Positions 8,276 to 16,270 of a stretch of DNA of 64,000 nt are shown one piece after another. The notes beneath the pieces are model-generated. The model searched no databases. It was not told the DNA's origin and saw nothing but the letters and a program-made list of their open reading frames with translations. The stretch's first letter is position 1; each line of letters begins with the position of its first letter. The stretch spans positions 9,475-73,474 of the forward strand of contig URZX01000010.1 in the NCBI GenBank assembly GCA_900552455.1, given 5' to 3'. Made by a program: the position numbers and the translations under genes. The stretch comes from an uncultured Peptococcaceae bacterium. Its GTDB lineage: Bacteria > Bacillota > Peptococcia > Peptococcales > Peptococcaceae.

Positions 8276-9559
8276 TTAAGCATGCTCATGATGCTCGGCA
8301 TTGATCATGGAATCGATGCGAGCCTTGAGCTCGGTTTTGTAGTTTTCCACACCTGGCTGGTTGAATGGGTCCACGCCGGTCAGATAGCAGCTCATGGCGC
8401 AGGCTTTTTCGAAGAAATAGACCAGCTCACCGAAGGTGAAGGCCGAAAATTCGCTGATGTTGAGCAGGATATTCGGTGTGGCGTTTTCCTGGTGCGCGGT
8501 GAGCACGCTGTGGCGAATGATGCCGTTGAGGCAGTGCAGGCTGGTGCAGCTGCCGGCGACGCCTGCCGGGATCTTGATCTTGTCTTCGATGTGTTCAACA
8601 AAAAGCACTGTTTCGATGAAATCCTGTCGGCCTTCCTGGAGAAATTGTCCCAGGGAGTGGAGATCGGTGGTCATCTGCATGGTGGCTGGGAAGAGGCCCT
8701 TGCCGTCCTTGCATTCGCTTTCTGCGAAGAGCTGGCGCAGCCATTCGGTGAAATAGAGCAGATTGCCTTCGTACACTTCGAAGATCTCCATGCGTTTGCC
8801 GGCCTGCGACTGTAGATAGCGCGTGGCTGCGTACTGGTAGCAGTCGTTGTATTCCAGGCGCGGTTCCATGAACATTGTCGCCGACTGGCGCGCGCCACGG
8901 ATCAGTGCGCGGATGTCGATGCCGGCAACGGCAAATGGAAAGAGGCCGACGGCGGTGAGCACGGAATAGCGCCCGCCGATGTCGACAGGGATCTCGAAGC
9001 ATGGAAAATTGTTTTTCTCTGCTTCCTCGTGGCAATAGCCCCAGCGCGGATCGGTGATGATCGTCATATGTTCGTTGAGCTTGTCGCCGTAGCGTTTGGC
9101 CAGCGCTTCCTTGATGATCGCATAGATCACCTTTGGCTCCGTGGTGGTGCCGGATTTGCTGACCATGCAGGCGCAGATCTCTTCTTCAGGATCTTCGAGG
9201 ATCTCCATGAGATGGTTATAATATTCGCTGCTCAGATGCTGTCCGGCGAAGATAATGCGTGGATTACCGATGGTTCCGCGTTTTTCAAACGGCGGACGCA
9301 GCAGACTGATGCCGGCGATGGTGCCGAGATAGGACCCGCCGATCCCGATCACGATAAAGACGCTGCAGCGATTGCGCACCGCATCTGCCGCTGCGATGAT
9401 GCGCTCGAGGGCGGCGTCGGACACCTGAAATGGATATTCCACCCAGCCGCACATGAGGTCCGGATGATGGTGGAGGCGTTCGTGGATCTTGGCGACGCGT
9501 TCAGCCAGCGCAGGATCGGAGAGGTCGGTGTGAGCGTTTGAAAAATCCGCTTGTATCAA
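8276..9559 (-). CDS. pgi: Glucose-6-phosphate isomerase
   Basis: A 427-residue cytosolic enzyme interconverting glucose 6-phosphate and fructose 6-phosphate. Recognisable blocks are [11 protein letters not shown] (sugar-phosphate loop, about 75), [11 protein letters not shown] (about 133), [25 protein letters not shown], and the terminal signature [26 protein letters not shown]. It is slightly shorter than the usual 445-450. The start overlaps the stop of the phosphohexomutase gene by 4 bp, so the two sugar-phosphate enzymes form one translationally coupled unit. Together they would connect glycolysis to hexose 1-phosphates. Confidence 0.95.
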   Translation of the reverse strand: [427 protein letters not shown]

Positions 9560-11250
9560 CTTGATGCATCCTCCTTCAATTGGGCAACAAAGGAATGAAA
9601 TGCCTGTTCGAGTTTTTCACTCAGAGCGTCGGCAGTTGCCATGGTGTCGCCGCAGGCGCTGATGTAGCATTTCATTTTTGGCTCGGTCCCGGATGGGCGG
9701 AAGCACACAACGGAACCGTCGACCAATATACATTGTAACATATTTTCTTTAGGGAGAGAATCAATACCACTAAGATAATCGATCAATTTATTTACAGGAA
9801 TGGTTGCAATTGTGTGTGGAGGATCTTGACGAAGGGCGCGCATCACGATATCGCTCACCGCTTCCTGTCCTGGGATCGGATCGAAGACGAGATTGATGAG
9901 GCGGTCGCTCCAGAAGCCTACTTTTTTGTAGAGGGTATCCAGACGATCGAGCAGCGTGCGGCCCTGGGCTTTGTCGGCCTGAGCCATGCAGGCGACGAGC
10001 GCGGCGGTGACGATGGCGTCTTTGTCGCGGGCGTGGTCGCCGTAGAGATAGCCGTAGGATTCTTCGTAGCCGAGAACGAATTGACGGGCCGGATCCTCCA
10101 CCACGTCGGTCACACAGTTGCCGATGTATTTGAAGCCGGTGAAAGTTTCGATCAGCTCGTAGCCGCAGGCGCGCGCGGTGGCTTTGCCAAACTCGGAGGT
10201 CACCGTAGTCGTGATGATCGTATCCCCAGGCTGAACGCCGCGGGTTTCTGCGAGAAAATCGATGAGCAGTGCGCCCATCTGGTTGCCGCTGATCAGATGC
10301 CACTGGCCGTCGGCGTCCTTAGCCGCTGCGCCGAGACGATCGCTGTCGGGATCGGTGGCAATGAGCAGATCGAGCTCTTCGCGGCTGGCGAGCGCGAAGA
10401 GACGGTCGTAAGCCACAGGAAGCTCTGGATTTGGCGTGGCGATCGTTGGAAAATGTCCGTCTGGCGTGAATTGCTCAGCGACCACGTGCACATCCATGCC
10501 GAAGTGATCGAGCACCGCGCAGACCGGCGCACCGCCGACACCGTGCAGCGGCGTGAAGCCGATTGCCAGCAGCGTATCGCCAGCGCTTTGCAGCGGCGCC
10601 ACCGTTTCTTCGATGGTGCGCAGATAATCGGCAAGCTCGTTTTCAAGCAAACGGATCTGGCCACTGGCACAGAGCGCGTCGAAATCGCCCGCGACAGTGA
10701 ACGGCTTGCCGCCAAAATAAGCGTCGGCATAGCGCGTGACGATGCCAGCATCCTCCGCCAAAAGCTGACAGCCATTTGCGTCGTAGGCTTTGTAGCCATT
10801 GTAATCGCGTGGATTGTGGCTGGCAGTGATCATGATACCGGCGGCGCAGCCAAAATGGCGCACGCTCCAGGAGAGGATCGGCGTCGCCGTTGGCTGACGC
10901 CAGAGCAGCACAGGAATGCCGTACTGCGCCAGCACGAGGGCAGTCGTGCGCGCAAATTCTTCGTGGTTCAGACGGCTGTCGGTGGAGATCACCACAGGCT
11001 GGCTTTTTTTGCCGATCTCGCCGAGCCATTCAGCAATGCCAGCCGTGGCCCAGGCGATGGTGAAACGGTTGAGACAGTTGGTGCCCATGCCCATGATGCC
11101 GCGCAGGCCAGCTGTGCCAAAGGAAAGCGTGGCGCCGAAGGCTTTGTTCAGCGCGACGTCGTCTGCGTCAAGCGCAGCGAGTTCAGCGCGTTCGGCGTCG
11201 GTAAGGTCGGTGCGGGCGCACCAGGCCTGATATGTTTCGCGTGCGTTCAT
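9556..11250 (-). CDS. Phosphoglucomutase/phosphomannomutase family phospho-sugar mutase
   Basis: A 564-residue alpha-D-phosphohexomutase. It carries the phosphoserine loop TASHNPRDYNGYK (about 140), the metal-binding loop DPDSDRLG (about 298), the sugar-binding segment GYEESYGYLYG (about 395) and the phosphate-binding RPSGTEPKMK near the C-terminus. It interconverts hexose 1- and 6-phosphates, feeding cell-wall and storage polysaccharide precursors. The length fits the Bacillota PgcA/ManB-like group. It overlaps rsmA and pgi by 4 bp on either side, so the three are likely cotranscribed. The preference between glucose and mannose phosphates is not resolved. Confidence 0.93.
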   Translation of the reverse strand: MNARETYQAWCARTDLTDAERAELAALDADDVALNKAFGATLSFGTAGLRGIMGMGTNCLNRFTIAWATAGIAEWLGEIGKKSQPVVISTDSRLNHEEFARTTALVLAQYGIPVLLWRQPTATPILSWSVRHFGCAAGIMITASHNPRDYNGYKAYDANGCQLLAEDAGIVTRYADAYFGGKPFTVAGDFDALCASGQIRLLENELADYLRTIEETVAPLQSAGDTLLAIGFTPLHGVGGAPVCAVLDHFGMDVHVVAEQFTPDGHFPTIATPNPELPVAYDRLFALASREELDLLIATDPDSDRLGAAAKDADGQWHLISGNQMGALLIDFLAETRGVQPGDTIITTTVTSEFGKATARACGYELIETFTGFKYIGNCVTDVVEDPARQFVLGYEESYGYLYGDHARDKDAIVTAALVACMAQADKAQGRTLLDRLDTLYKKVGFWSDRLINLVFDPIPGQEAVSDIVMRALRQDPPHTIATIPVNKLIDYLSGIDSLPKENMLQCILVDGSVVCFRPSGTEPKMKCYISACGDTMATADALSEKLEQAFHSFVAQLKEDASS

Positions 11251-12092
11251 GAGAGACCTCCTTCGTAAAATGCATCCGCCAGTGCAACGAATTCTGCCAC
11301 AGAAAGCGTTTCTGCGCGACGGGAATCTTCGATGCTGGCGGCTTCCAGCGCTTGTTTGATGAGGGCTTTGTCGCAGCCCAGGCTGGAGAGAGAATTGCGC
11401 AGCGTTTTGCGGCGCTGGCTGAACGCCGCCTTGACAACGCGGCGCAGAACAGCATCGCTCTGCACCTGGATCGGGCGCTTTTCGTACGGGATCAGGTGGA
11501 GGATCGTTGAATCCACCTCCGGCGCCGGCACAAAGGCATGGCGGCCAACATCGAAAGCGCGCGCGACGGTGGCGGCGTACTGCACCATCACGGTGACAGC
11601 GCCATAGGCTTTGCTGCCAGGTGCAGCGCAGAGACGTTCGCCGACTTCCTTCTGCACCATGATGACAAGCTCGCTGACCTTTTCGCTGTCTTCGAGCACG
11701 TGCATGATCAGCGGCGTTGTGATGTAGTATGGCAGATTGGCGATGAGCTTGTAGCGGCCATCCCAGCCGAGGGTGTCGCGCATCAGGGCGTCGAGATCTG
11801 CTTTCAGCGCATCGGTGAAAACAAGGTGCACATTGGCACAGTCGGCGAGGGTTTCTTCAAGCAGCGGCGCCAGACGGCGGTCGATCTCGACGGCCAGCAC
11901 TTCCTCTGCTTCGCGGGCGATGGCCCGAGTCAGCGTGCCGGCGCCGGGGCCGATCTCCAGCGCGCGATCGCCTGGCTGCCAGTCGCAGACCGTGGCGATG
12001 CGTTCAAGCAGCGCAGGATCGCCGATGAAATTCTGCCCGTATTTTTTTTGTAGGGTGATGTGATGTTTTTTTAAGCGGTCATTCAGATTCAT
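11247..12092 (-). CDS. rsmA: 16S rRNA (adenine(1518)-N6/adenine(1519)-N6)-dimethyltransferase
   Basis: A 281-residue SAM-dependent methyltransferase. Motif I is ALEIGPGAGTLT (about 47-58), motif IV is ANLPYYITTPLIM (about 122), and the N-terminal YGQNFIGD is typical of RsmA/KsgA. It dimethylates two adenines in the helix 45 loop of 16S rRNA late in 30S assembly. Start ATG 12092 lies inside the end of rnmV (14-bp overlap), a pairing conserved in Bacillota. Cytoplasmic. Loss in relatives gives kasugamycin resistance (family knowledge). Confidence 0.95.
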   Translation of the reverse strand: MNLNDRLKKHHITLQKKYGQNFIGDPALLERIATVCDWQPGDRALEIGPGAGTLTRAIAREAEEVLAVEIDRRLAPLLEETLADCANVHLVFTDALKADLDALMRDTLGWDGRYKLIANLPYYITTPLIMHVLEDSEKVSELVIMVQKEVGERLCAAPGSKAYGAVTVMVQYAATVARAFDVGRHAFVPAPEVDSTILHLIPYEKRPIQVQSDAVLRRVVKAAFSQRRKTLRNSLSSLGCDKALIKQALEAASIEDSRRAETLSVAEFVALADAFYEGGLS

Positions 12093-12639
12093 TGTCTGCC
12101 TCCAATTCCGCCAGCGCTTCCAGGATGATCTCTTCCTCCACGCCGAAGCTGTTGAGGCGTTTGAGCAGCGTTTTGCTGTTGGCGTGCCCCAGCGCCAGCG
12201 TTTCACAGAAACGTTCGCGCCGTGCGGCGCTGCCGGCAGCACCGGCCAGCCCCCAGCGCATGAGATCGGCCATCGTGTAGCGTGCCTCAGGCGCATCACT
12301 CGTTGCGTAGGCTTTTTCCAGCGCGCGCAGGATCGTTTCCGGCGCGGCGTATTCGACGCCGGCCTTTCCTGTCACAGGATGGCATGCATCCTTGCGCGCG
12401 ATGAACGCATGCTTTGCATTCGGCAACAGCTCTGTCATGCGCTGACGAATGCGTGTGCCCGGCACGTCTGGATCGGTCAGGATGATCGCTCCCTGGCGCT
12501 TGCCCAGCGCGGCGATCTCGTCCAGATGCGCCAGCCCCATGCCGCTGGTCGTGAGGATCGTGGCGTCGACAGCACGGCGCACAGCGCTGACGTCGTCTTT
12601 GCCTTCTACAACGATGATCTCTTTGATGTGTTTTTTCAT
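12079..12639 (-). CDS. rnmV: Ribonuclease M5
   Basis: A 186-residue protein with an N-terminal Toprim domain: IIVVEGKDDVSAVRRA (about 7-22, catalytic Glu) and GAIILTDPDVPGTRIR (about 57-72, the DxD pair). The DUF4093-type C-terminus follows. RNase M5 matures the 5S rRNA precursor in Gram-positive bacteria. ATG 12639 with an upstream GAGGCAGG site is chosen; longer in-frame extensions run through the promoter. The TTGTCA-N17-TATAAT promoter just upstream should drive rnmV, rsmA and probably the sugar-phosphate genes behind them. Confidence 0.92.
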   Translation of the reverse strand: MKKHIKEIIVVEGKDDVSAVRRAVDATILTTSGMGLAHLDEIAALGKRQGAIILTDPDVPGTRIRQRMTELLPNAKHAFIARKDACHPVTGKAGVEYAAPETILRALEKAYATSDAPEARYTMADLMRWGLAGAAGSAARRERFCETLALGHANSKTLLKRLNSFGVEEEIILEALAELEADNESE

Positions 12640-12676
12640 ACCTGCCTCGCTTAGTATGTGATAGTCATTTGGCTTT

Positions 12677-12705
12677 ATTATACCGTTAATGGCGGGCGGT
12701 GACAA
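12677..12705 (-). promoter_or_regulatory. Sigma-A-type promoter of rnmV
   Basis: On the minus strand TTGTCA (12705-12700) is followed after 17 nt by a perfect TATAAT (12682-12677), about 38 nt before the rnmV ATG. Confidence 0.8.
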
Positions 12706-12718
12706 CGTTTGTTTCCAC

Positions 12719-12896
12719 AAAAAGAGGACAGACCGCGATTGGCACAAAAGGGGGGACTATGCATTGCGGTCTGTCCAAAAAGAGGTTGTTAATCGAGACC
12801 CATCGTGTGTGAGACTGCGTGGGTAGGCGGCCCGGCACCAGCCAGACAGAGGATCGCGATTATACACAAACACGGAAGAAGCTCCAGCTCGTGTAC
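12719..12896 (-). ncRNA. Candidate standalone small structured RNA
   Basis: About 180 nt between rnmV and ilvA with no convincing protein. On the minus strand there is a promoter (TTGTTA 12931-12926, 17-nt spacer, TATGCT 12908-12903) and, at the far end, an 11-bp perfect hairpin (12726-12736 with 12766-12776, 29-nt loop) followed by TCTTTTT, which reads as an intrinsic terminator. rnmV then has its own promoter, so this looks like an independent transcript. Inner helices are possible (TAATCG/CGATTA, ACCCA/TGGGT, ACACG/CGTGT). I tested it by eye against SRP, tmRNA, RNase P and T-box signatures and found no match. The family is unknown. Confidence 0.45.
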
Positions 12897-13011
12897 ACTT
12901 TAAGCATAGGCTATCTCTCGGGAAATAACAAGGCGTCAGACGCATTTCTGACCAAAAAGATTCTTATTATATAACAGAGAAAACGGATTCCTGTCGGTAT
13001 ATCTCTGGCGC

Positions 13012-13040
13012 TTGAAGACGCAGCAGCCTTGTGTTATACT
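13012..13040 (+). promoter_or_regulatory. Promoter of ilvA
   Basis: TTGAAG (13012-13017), a 17-nt spacer and TATACT (13035-13040) lie 50 nt before the ATG; an AAGGGGG ribosome site is near 13075. Confidence 0.7.
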
Positions 13041-13089
13041 GTAGGCACTGACTATATTAAGACAATATAAAAATGAAGGGGGCCAAAAC

Positions 13090-14310
13090 ATGGCTGAAGG
13101 TGTATTAGAAAAACATTTGAGCGAGATCGAAAAAGCTGCGGAGCGTCTGCAGGGCGTTATCAGCGACACAGGCATGATCCACAGCAGCTATTTTTCGCAG
13201 GAATTTGGCAACGATGTCTGGATCAAGCCGGAAAATCTGCAAAAGACCGGCAGTTTCAAGATCCGCGGGGCCTACAACCGCATTTCCCAGCTCACAGAAG
13301 AGGAGCGCGCCCGTGGCATCGTCACCGCTTCCGCCGGCAATCACGCACAGGGTGTTGCCTATGCCGCGCAGCATTTCGGCTGCCCTTGCACGATCATCAT
13401 GCCGGAAGTGACGCCGCTCATTAAGATCAAGAGCGCCCAGGAAAAAGGCGCCAATGTCGTCATCCACGGCGAAAATTATGACCAGTCCTATCGCAAGGCG
13501 CTGGAAGTTGCTGTCGAAACTGGCGGGCTTTTCGTCCATGCCTACAACGATTACGGTGTGCTCTGTGGCCAGGGCACGCTGGCGCTGGAAATGTTGCGCG
13601 AAAATCCGGATCTGGACGAGATCCTCGTGCCGGTTGGCGGCGGCGGGCTGATCAGCGGTGTGGCGCTGGCAGCCAAAGCGCTGAAGCCGGACATTCGCAT
13701 CACTGGCGTAGAGCCAGAAGGCGCTGCCAGCATGAAGCTTTCGCTCGAGCGCGGCAGAGTGACGCCGTTGGCGAAAACCTCCACCTGCGCAGAAGGTGTC
13801 GCTGTGTGCGAGGTTGGCGATCTGACCTTTGACTTCGTGCAGAAATATGTCGACGGCATCATCACCGTCAGTGAAACAGAGATCATGGAAGCTGTGCTCT
13901 TGCTCCTCGAAAAGCACAAACTCGTCGTCGAAGCCTCTGGCGCGCTGCCACTGGCTGCGCTGCGCCATCTCAACAGCCGCAATAAAAAAGTTGGCTGCGT
14001 CGTCACAGGCGGCAACATCGACATGGTCACCATTTCCTCGATGATCCGCTCCGGTCTTGTCACCAGCGGACGCATTTTCGCCTTCAGCGTTGAACTGCCG
14101 GATGCACCTGGTCAGTTGCTCCTGATCGCAAAGATCCTCGCCGATCAGCGCGCCAACATCATCGGGCTCGATCACAACCAGTTCAAGGCCAAGGATCGTT
14201 TCAACCGTGTCGTGCTCGAAGTCACCGCCGAGACCAACGGCCATGAGCACGTCGCGCAGATCATCAAAGCGCTGGAAGACCACGGCTTTGAACCAAAACG
14301 CCAATATTAA
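13090..14310 (+). CDS. ilvA: Threonine ammonia-lyase with ACT domain
   Basis: A 406-residue PLP enzyme. The SFKIRGAYNRI motif holds the Schiff-base Lys (about residue 57), SAGNHAQGVA binds the substrate carboxylate, and the glycine loop VGGGGLISGVAL binds the cofactor phosphate. Residues about 330-400 form a single ACT regulatory domain. It deaminates threonine (and perhaps serine) to 2-oxobutyrate and ammonia. The size and single ACT domain fit the 400-residue catabolic/TdcB-like and clostridial IlvA group better than the 510-residue biosynthetic form. It is monocistronic, with its own promoter and terminator. Role in isoleucine synthesis versus threonine fermentation is undecided. Confidence 0.92.
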   Translation: MAEGVLEKHLSEIEKAAERLQGVISDTGMIHSSYFSQEFGNDVWIKPENLQKTGSFKIRGAYNRISQLTEEERARGIVTASAGNHAQGVAYAAQHFGCPCTIIMPEVTPLIKIKSAQEKGANVVIHGENYDQSYRKALEVAVETGGLFVHAYNDYGVLCGQGTLALEMLRENPDLDEILVPVGGGGLISGVALAAKALKPDIRITGVEPEGAASMKLSLERGRVTPLAKTSTCAEGVAVCEVGDLTFDFVQKYVDGIITVSETEIMEAVLLLLEKHKLVVEASGALPLAALRHLNSRNKKVGCVVTGGNIDMVTISSMIRSGLVTSGRIFAFSVELPDAPGQLLLIAKILADQRANIIGLDHNQFKAKDRFNRVVLEVTAETNGHEHVAQIIKALEDHGFEPKRQY

Positions 14311-14328
14311 ACCGTAGAAAATAATTTT

Positions 14329-14356
14329 ACGCTCAGCACTGTGCTGGGCGTTTTTT
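14329..14356 (+). terminator. Terminator of ilvA
   Basis: The stem ACGCTCAGCA with TGCTGGGCGT (one G-U pair) and 3-nt loop is followed by TTTTTT. Confidence 0.85.
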
Positions 14357-14380
14357 GTGGAAAATTTTAGCCGGGCAAAG

Positions 14381-14408
14381 AAAAAACGGTGTGAAAGATT
14401 CACACCGT
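14381..14408 (-). terminator. Terminator of tRNA-Gly
   Basis: A perfect 10-bp stem (14386-14395 with 14399-14408, 3-nt loop) followed by six T on the minus strand, just after the tRNA. Confidence 0.85.
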
Positions 14409-14415
14409 CTCAGGA

Positions 14416-14486
14416 AGCGGATGAAGGGAATCGAACCCTCGTATGCAGCTTGGGAAGCTGCCGTTCTACCATTGAACCACACCCGC
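14416..14486 (-). tRNA. tRNA-Gly (anticodon CCC)
   Basis: A 71-nt cloverleaf. The acceptor stem pairs GCGGGTG with CATCCGC. The anticodon arm GCAGC-TTCCCAA-GCTGC gives anticodon CCC, and the T loop is GGTTCGATTC. The discriminator is U, usual for bacterial tRNA-Gly. CCA is not encoded. Confidence 0.92.
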
Positions 14487-14572
14487 AGATGATTTTCAAA
14501 AGCATATCTATCATAGCAAAGATCGCAGGACGTGTCAAGGCGGGGCGAAGGATTTCTCCTGGCTGCGGGATA

Positions 14573-14610
14573 CAATAGAAAACCAGGGCCGGCACGATGG
14601 CTGGCCCTGG
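14573..14610 (-). terminator. Terminator of gltA
   Basis: CCAGGGCC (14583-14590) pairs with GGCCCTGG (14603-14610), with extra inner pairs. TTTTCTATT follows on the minus strand. Confidence 0.75.
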
Positions 14611-14619
14611 CCGATGGAT

Positions 14620-16026
14620 CTATTTCTGCTGCAGATAAGCTGGTGGGAACGGCGAATCGTGGCGTTCGCTGAGCGGCACGTAGTCGTGACGAGGCGCGAT
14701 GCCGAGATATGCCGGACGGATGATCTTGCTGTTCTGCGAAAGCTCTTCGAGACGGTGTGCACACCAGCCGCTGATGCGGGCAACAGCGAAAAGCGGCGTG
14801 TAGAGCTCTTCTGGCAGATTGAGCATGTCATACACAAAGCCGCTGTAGTAGTCGACGTTGGCGCTGACGCCTTTGTAGATCTTGCGCTTTTCGGCGATCA
14901 TGCGGCCGGCGATCTCTTCGACTTTCATGTAGAGATCGCATTCTTTTTCGCGGCCTTTTTCCTGCGAAAGCGCGCGTACAAAGCTGCGCAGCACAGTGGC
15001 GCGGGGATCGCTCTTGGAATACACAGCGTGTCCCATGCCATAGATCAGACCGGAGCGGTCAAAGGCGCGCTTGTCGAGGATGGCTGCCAGATATTCTTCG
15101 ATCTGTTCGTCGTCGGTCCAGTCGGTGACGCGGCATTTGAGATCGTTAAACATGTGGCGCACACGGATGTTGGCACCGCCGTGGCGAGGTCCCTTGAGAG
15201 AGCAGAGCGCGCTGGCGATAGCCGAGTAGGTGTCCGTGCCAGTGGAGGTGACGACGCGCGTGGTGAACGCAGAGTTGTTGCCGCCGCCGTGATCCGCATG
15301 GAGGATGAGACAGAGATCGAGCAGCTTGGCTTCGAGCTCGCTGAAATTTTTGTCCGGACGGATCAGATAGAGAATGGTTTCCGCATGGGAAAGGCCCTCG
15401 ACCGGATCGTGCAGGACGAGGCTGTTGTGGTTGTGGTAGTGGTCATAGACGCGATAGGTGTGCGCAGCGATGACCGGCAGGCTGCTGATCAGCTGCAGAC
15501 ACTGGCGCATGACATTTGGCAGGCTGATATCGTCGGCGCGTTCGTCGTAGGTGTAGAGCGTGAGCACAGAGCGCGCGAGTCCGTTCATCACATCGTTGGC
15601 TGGCGCTTCCATGATGATATCGCGCACAAAACCGTCTGGCAGCGCGCGGTGGTTGTTCATCTCCTGAACGAAAAGGTTCAGCTGCGTGGCGCTTGGCAGT
15701 TCGCCAGTGAGCAAGAGATAGGTGACCTCTTCAAAGCCGTAGCGCTTGTCGTCGATGATGCCACGCACAAGCTCCTGCATGTCGTAGCCGCGATAGAGCA
15801 GCTGACCGTCGCAGGGCACCGTATTGCCGTTGGCGTCCTTTTCGTAGGCGTGGACATCAGCAATGTTCGTCAGCCCGGCGATGACACCGCGCCCAGTGAT
15901 GTCGCGCAGGCCGCGCTTGACATCGTACTTGCTGTAGAGCTCAGGATCGATGTGGGAATTGCGTTCGAGTTTTTTTGTCAGGGCGTTGACGCCCGGCGTG
16001 ATTCTGCTATAATCGTGCTTATCCAT
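14620..16026 (-). CDS. gltA: Citrate synthase
   Basis: A 468-residue type I (Si) citrate/2-methylcitrate synthase. The catalytic motifs are LHADHGGGNNS (His, about 252), GMGHAVYSKSDPRA (His, about 318) and an Asp within YYSGFVYDMLNLP (about 380). It condenses oxaloacetate with acetyl-CoA; in anaerobes this feeds glutamate synthesis. It has the long N-terminal extension seen in clostridial enzymes. Monocistronic. On the minus strand a TATAAT sits at 16099-16094, and a small operator-like repeat GTGGA-GAGT-TCCAC (16111-16124) covers the -35 region, so repression there is plausible. The substrate (acetyl- or propionyl-CoA) is not resolved. Confidence 0.92.
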   Translation of the reverse strand: MDKHDYSRITPGVNALTKKLERNSHIDPELYSKYDVKRGLRDITGRGVIAGLTNIADVHAYEKDANGNTVPCDGQLLYRGYDMQELVRGIIDDKRYGFEEVTYLLLTGELPSATQLNLFVQEMNNHRALPDGFVRDIIMEAPANDVMNGLARSVLTLYTYDERADDISLPNVMRQCLQLISSLPVIAAHTYRVYDHYHNHNSLVLHDPVEGLSHAETILYLIRPDKNFSELEAKLLDLCLILHADHGGGNNSAFTTRVVTSTGTDTYSAIASALCSLKGPRHGGANIRVRHMFNDLKCRVTDWTDDEQIEEYLAAILDKRAFDRSGLIYGMGHAVYSKSDPRATVLRSFVRALSQEKGREKECDLYMKVEEIAGRMIAEKRKIYKGVSANVDYYSGFVYDMLNLPEELYTPLFAVARISGWCAHRLEELSQNSKIIRPAYLGIAPRHDYVPLSERHDSPFPPAYLQQK

Positions 16027-16093
16027 TGCAACACTTCCTTTGGTTGTGGTTGGTTTTGTATTTATTCAACGTTAATTTTCTGACTGTTCTACC

Positions 16094-16124
16094 ATTATAA
16101 CATATTACTTGTGGAGAGTTCCAC
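16094..16124 (-). promoter_or_regulatory. gltA promoter with inverted repeat
   Basis: TATAAT (16099-16094 on the minus strand) lies about 68 nt before the gltA start. The -35 zone is occupied by the inverted repeat GTGGA-GAGT-TCCAC (16111-16124), a possible operator. Confidence 0.5.
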
Positions 16125-16193
16125 ACAAATTAGATTGTGCGTTTGTACAGAAGCTAAAACTTATTTGTAGGCGGTTCTGACAAAGGTTAGGAA

Positions 16194-16222
16194 TTGACCT
16201 GCTTTCAGGAATGGGTTACAAT
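16194..16222 (+). promoter_or_regulatory. Promoter of murA
   Basis: TTGACC (16194-16199), a 17-nt spacer and TACAAT (16217-16222) predict a start near 16229. This puts the upstream in-frame ATG at 16211 outside the transcript. Confidence 0.65.
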
Positions 16223-16270
16223 AAAGATAATGCAATTGAAGGAGGTGACGTCGGCTTCGTCCGAGATGAA

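Noticed and set aside
12757..12945. A 62-codon minus-strand frame in the small RNA region
   Set aside because: No ribosome site, odd composition, and it crosses the predicted RNA promoter.
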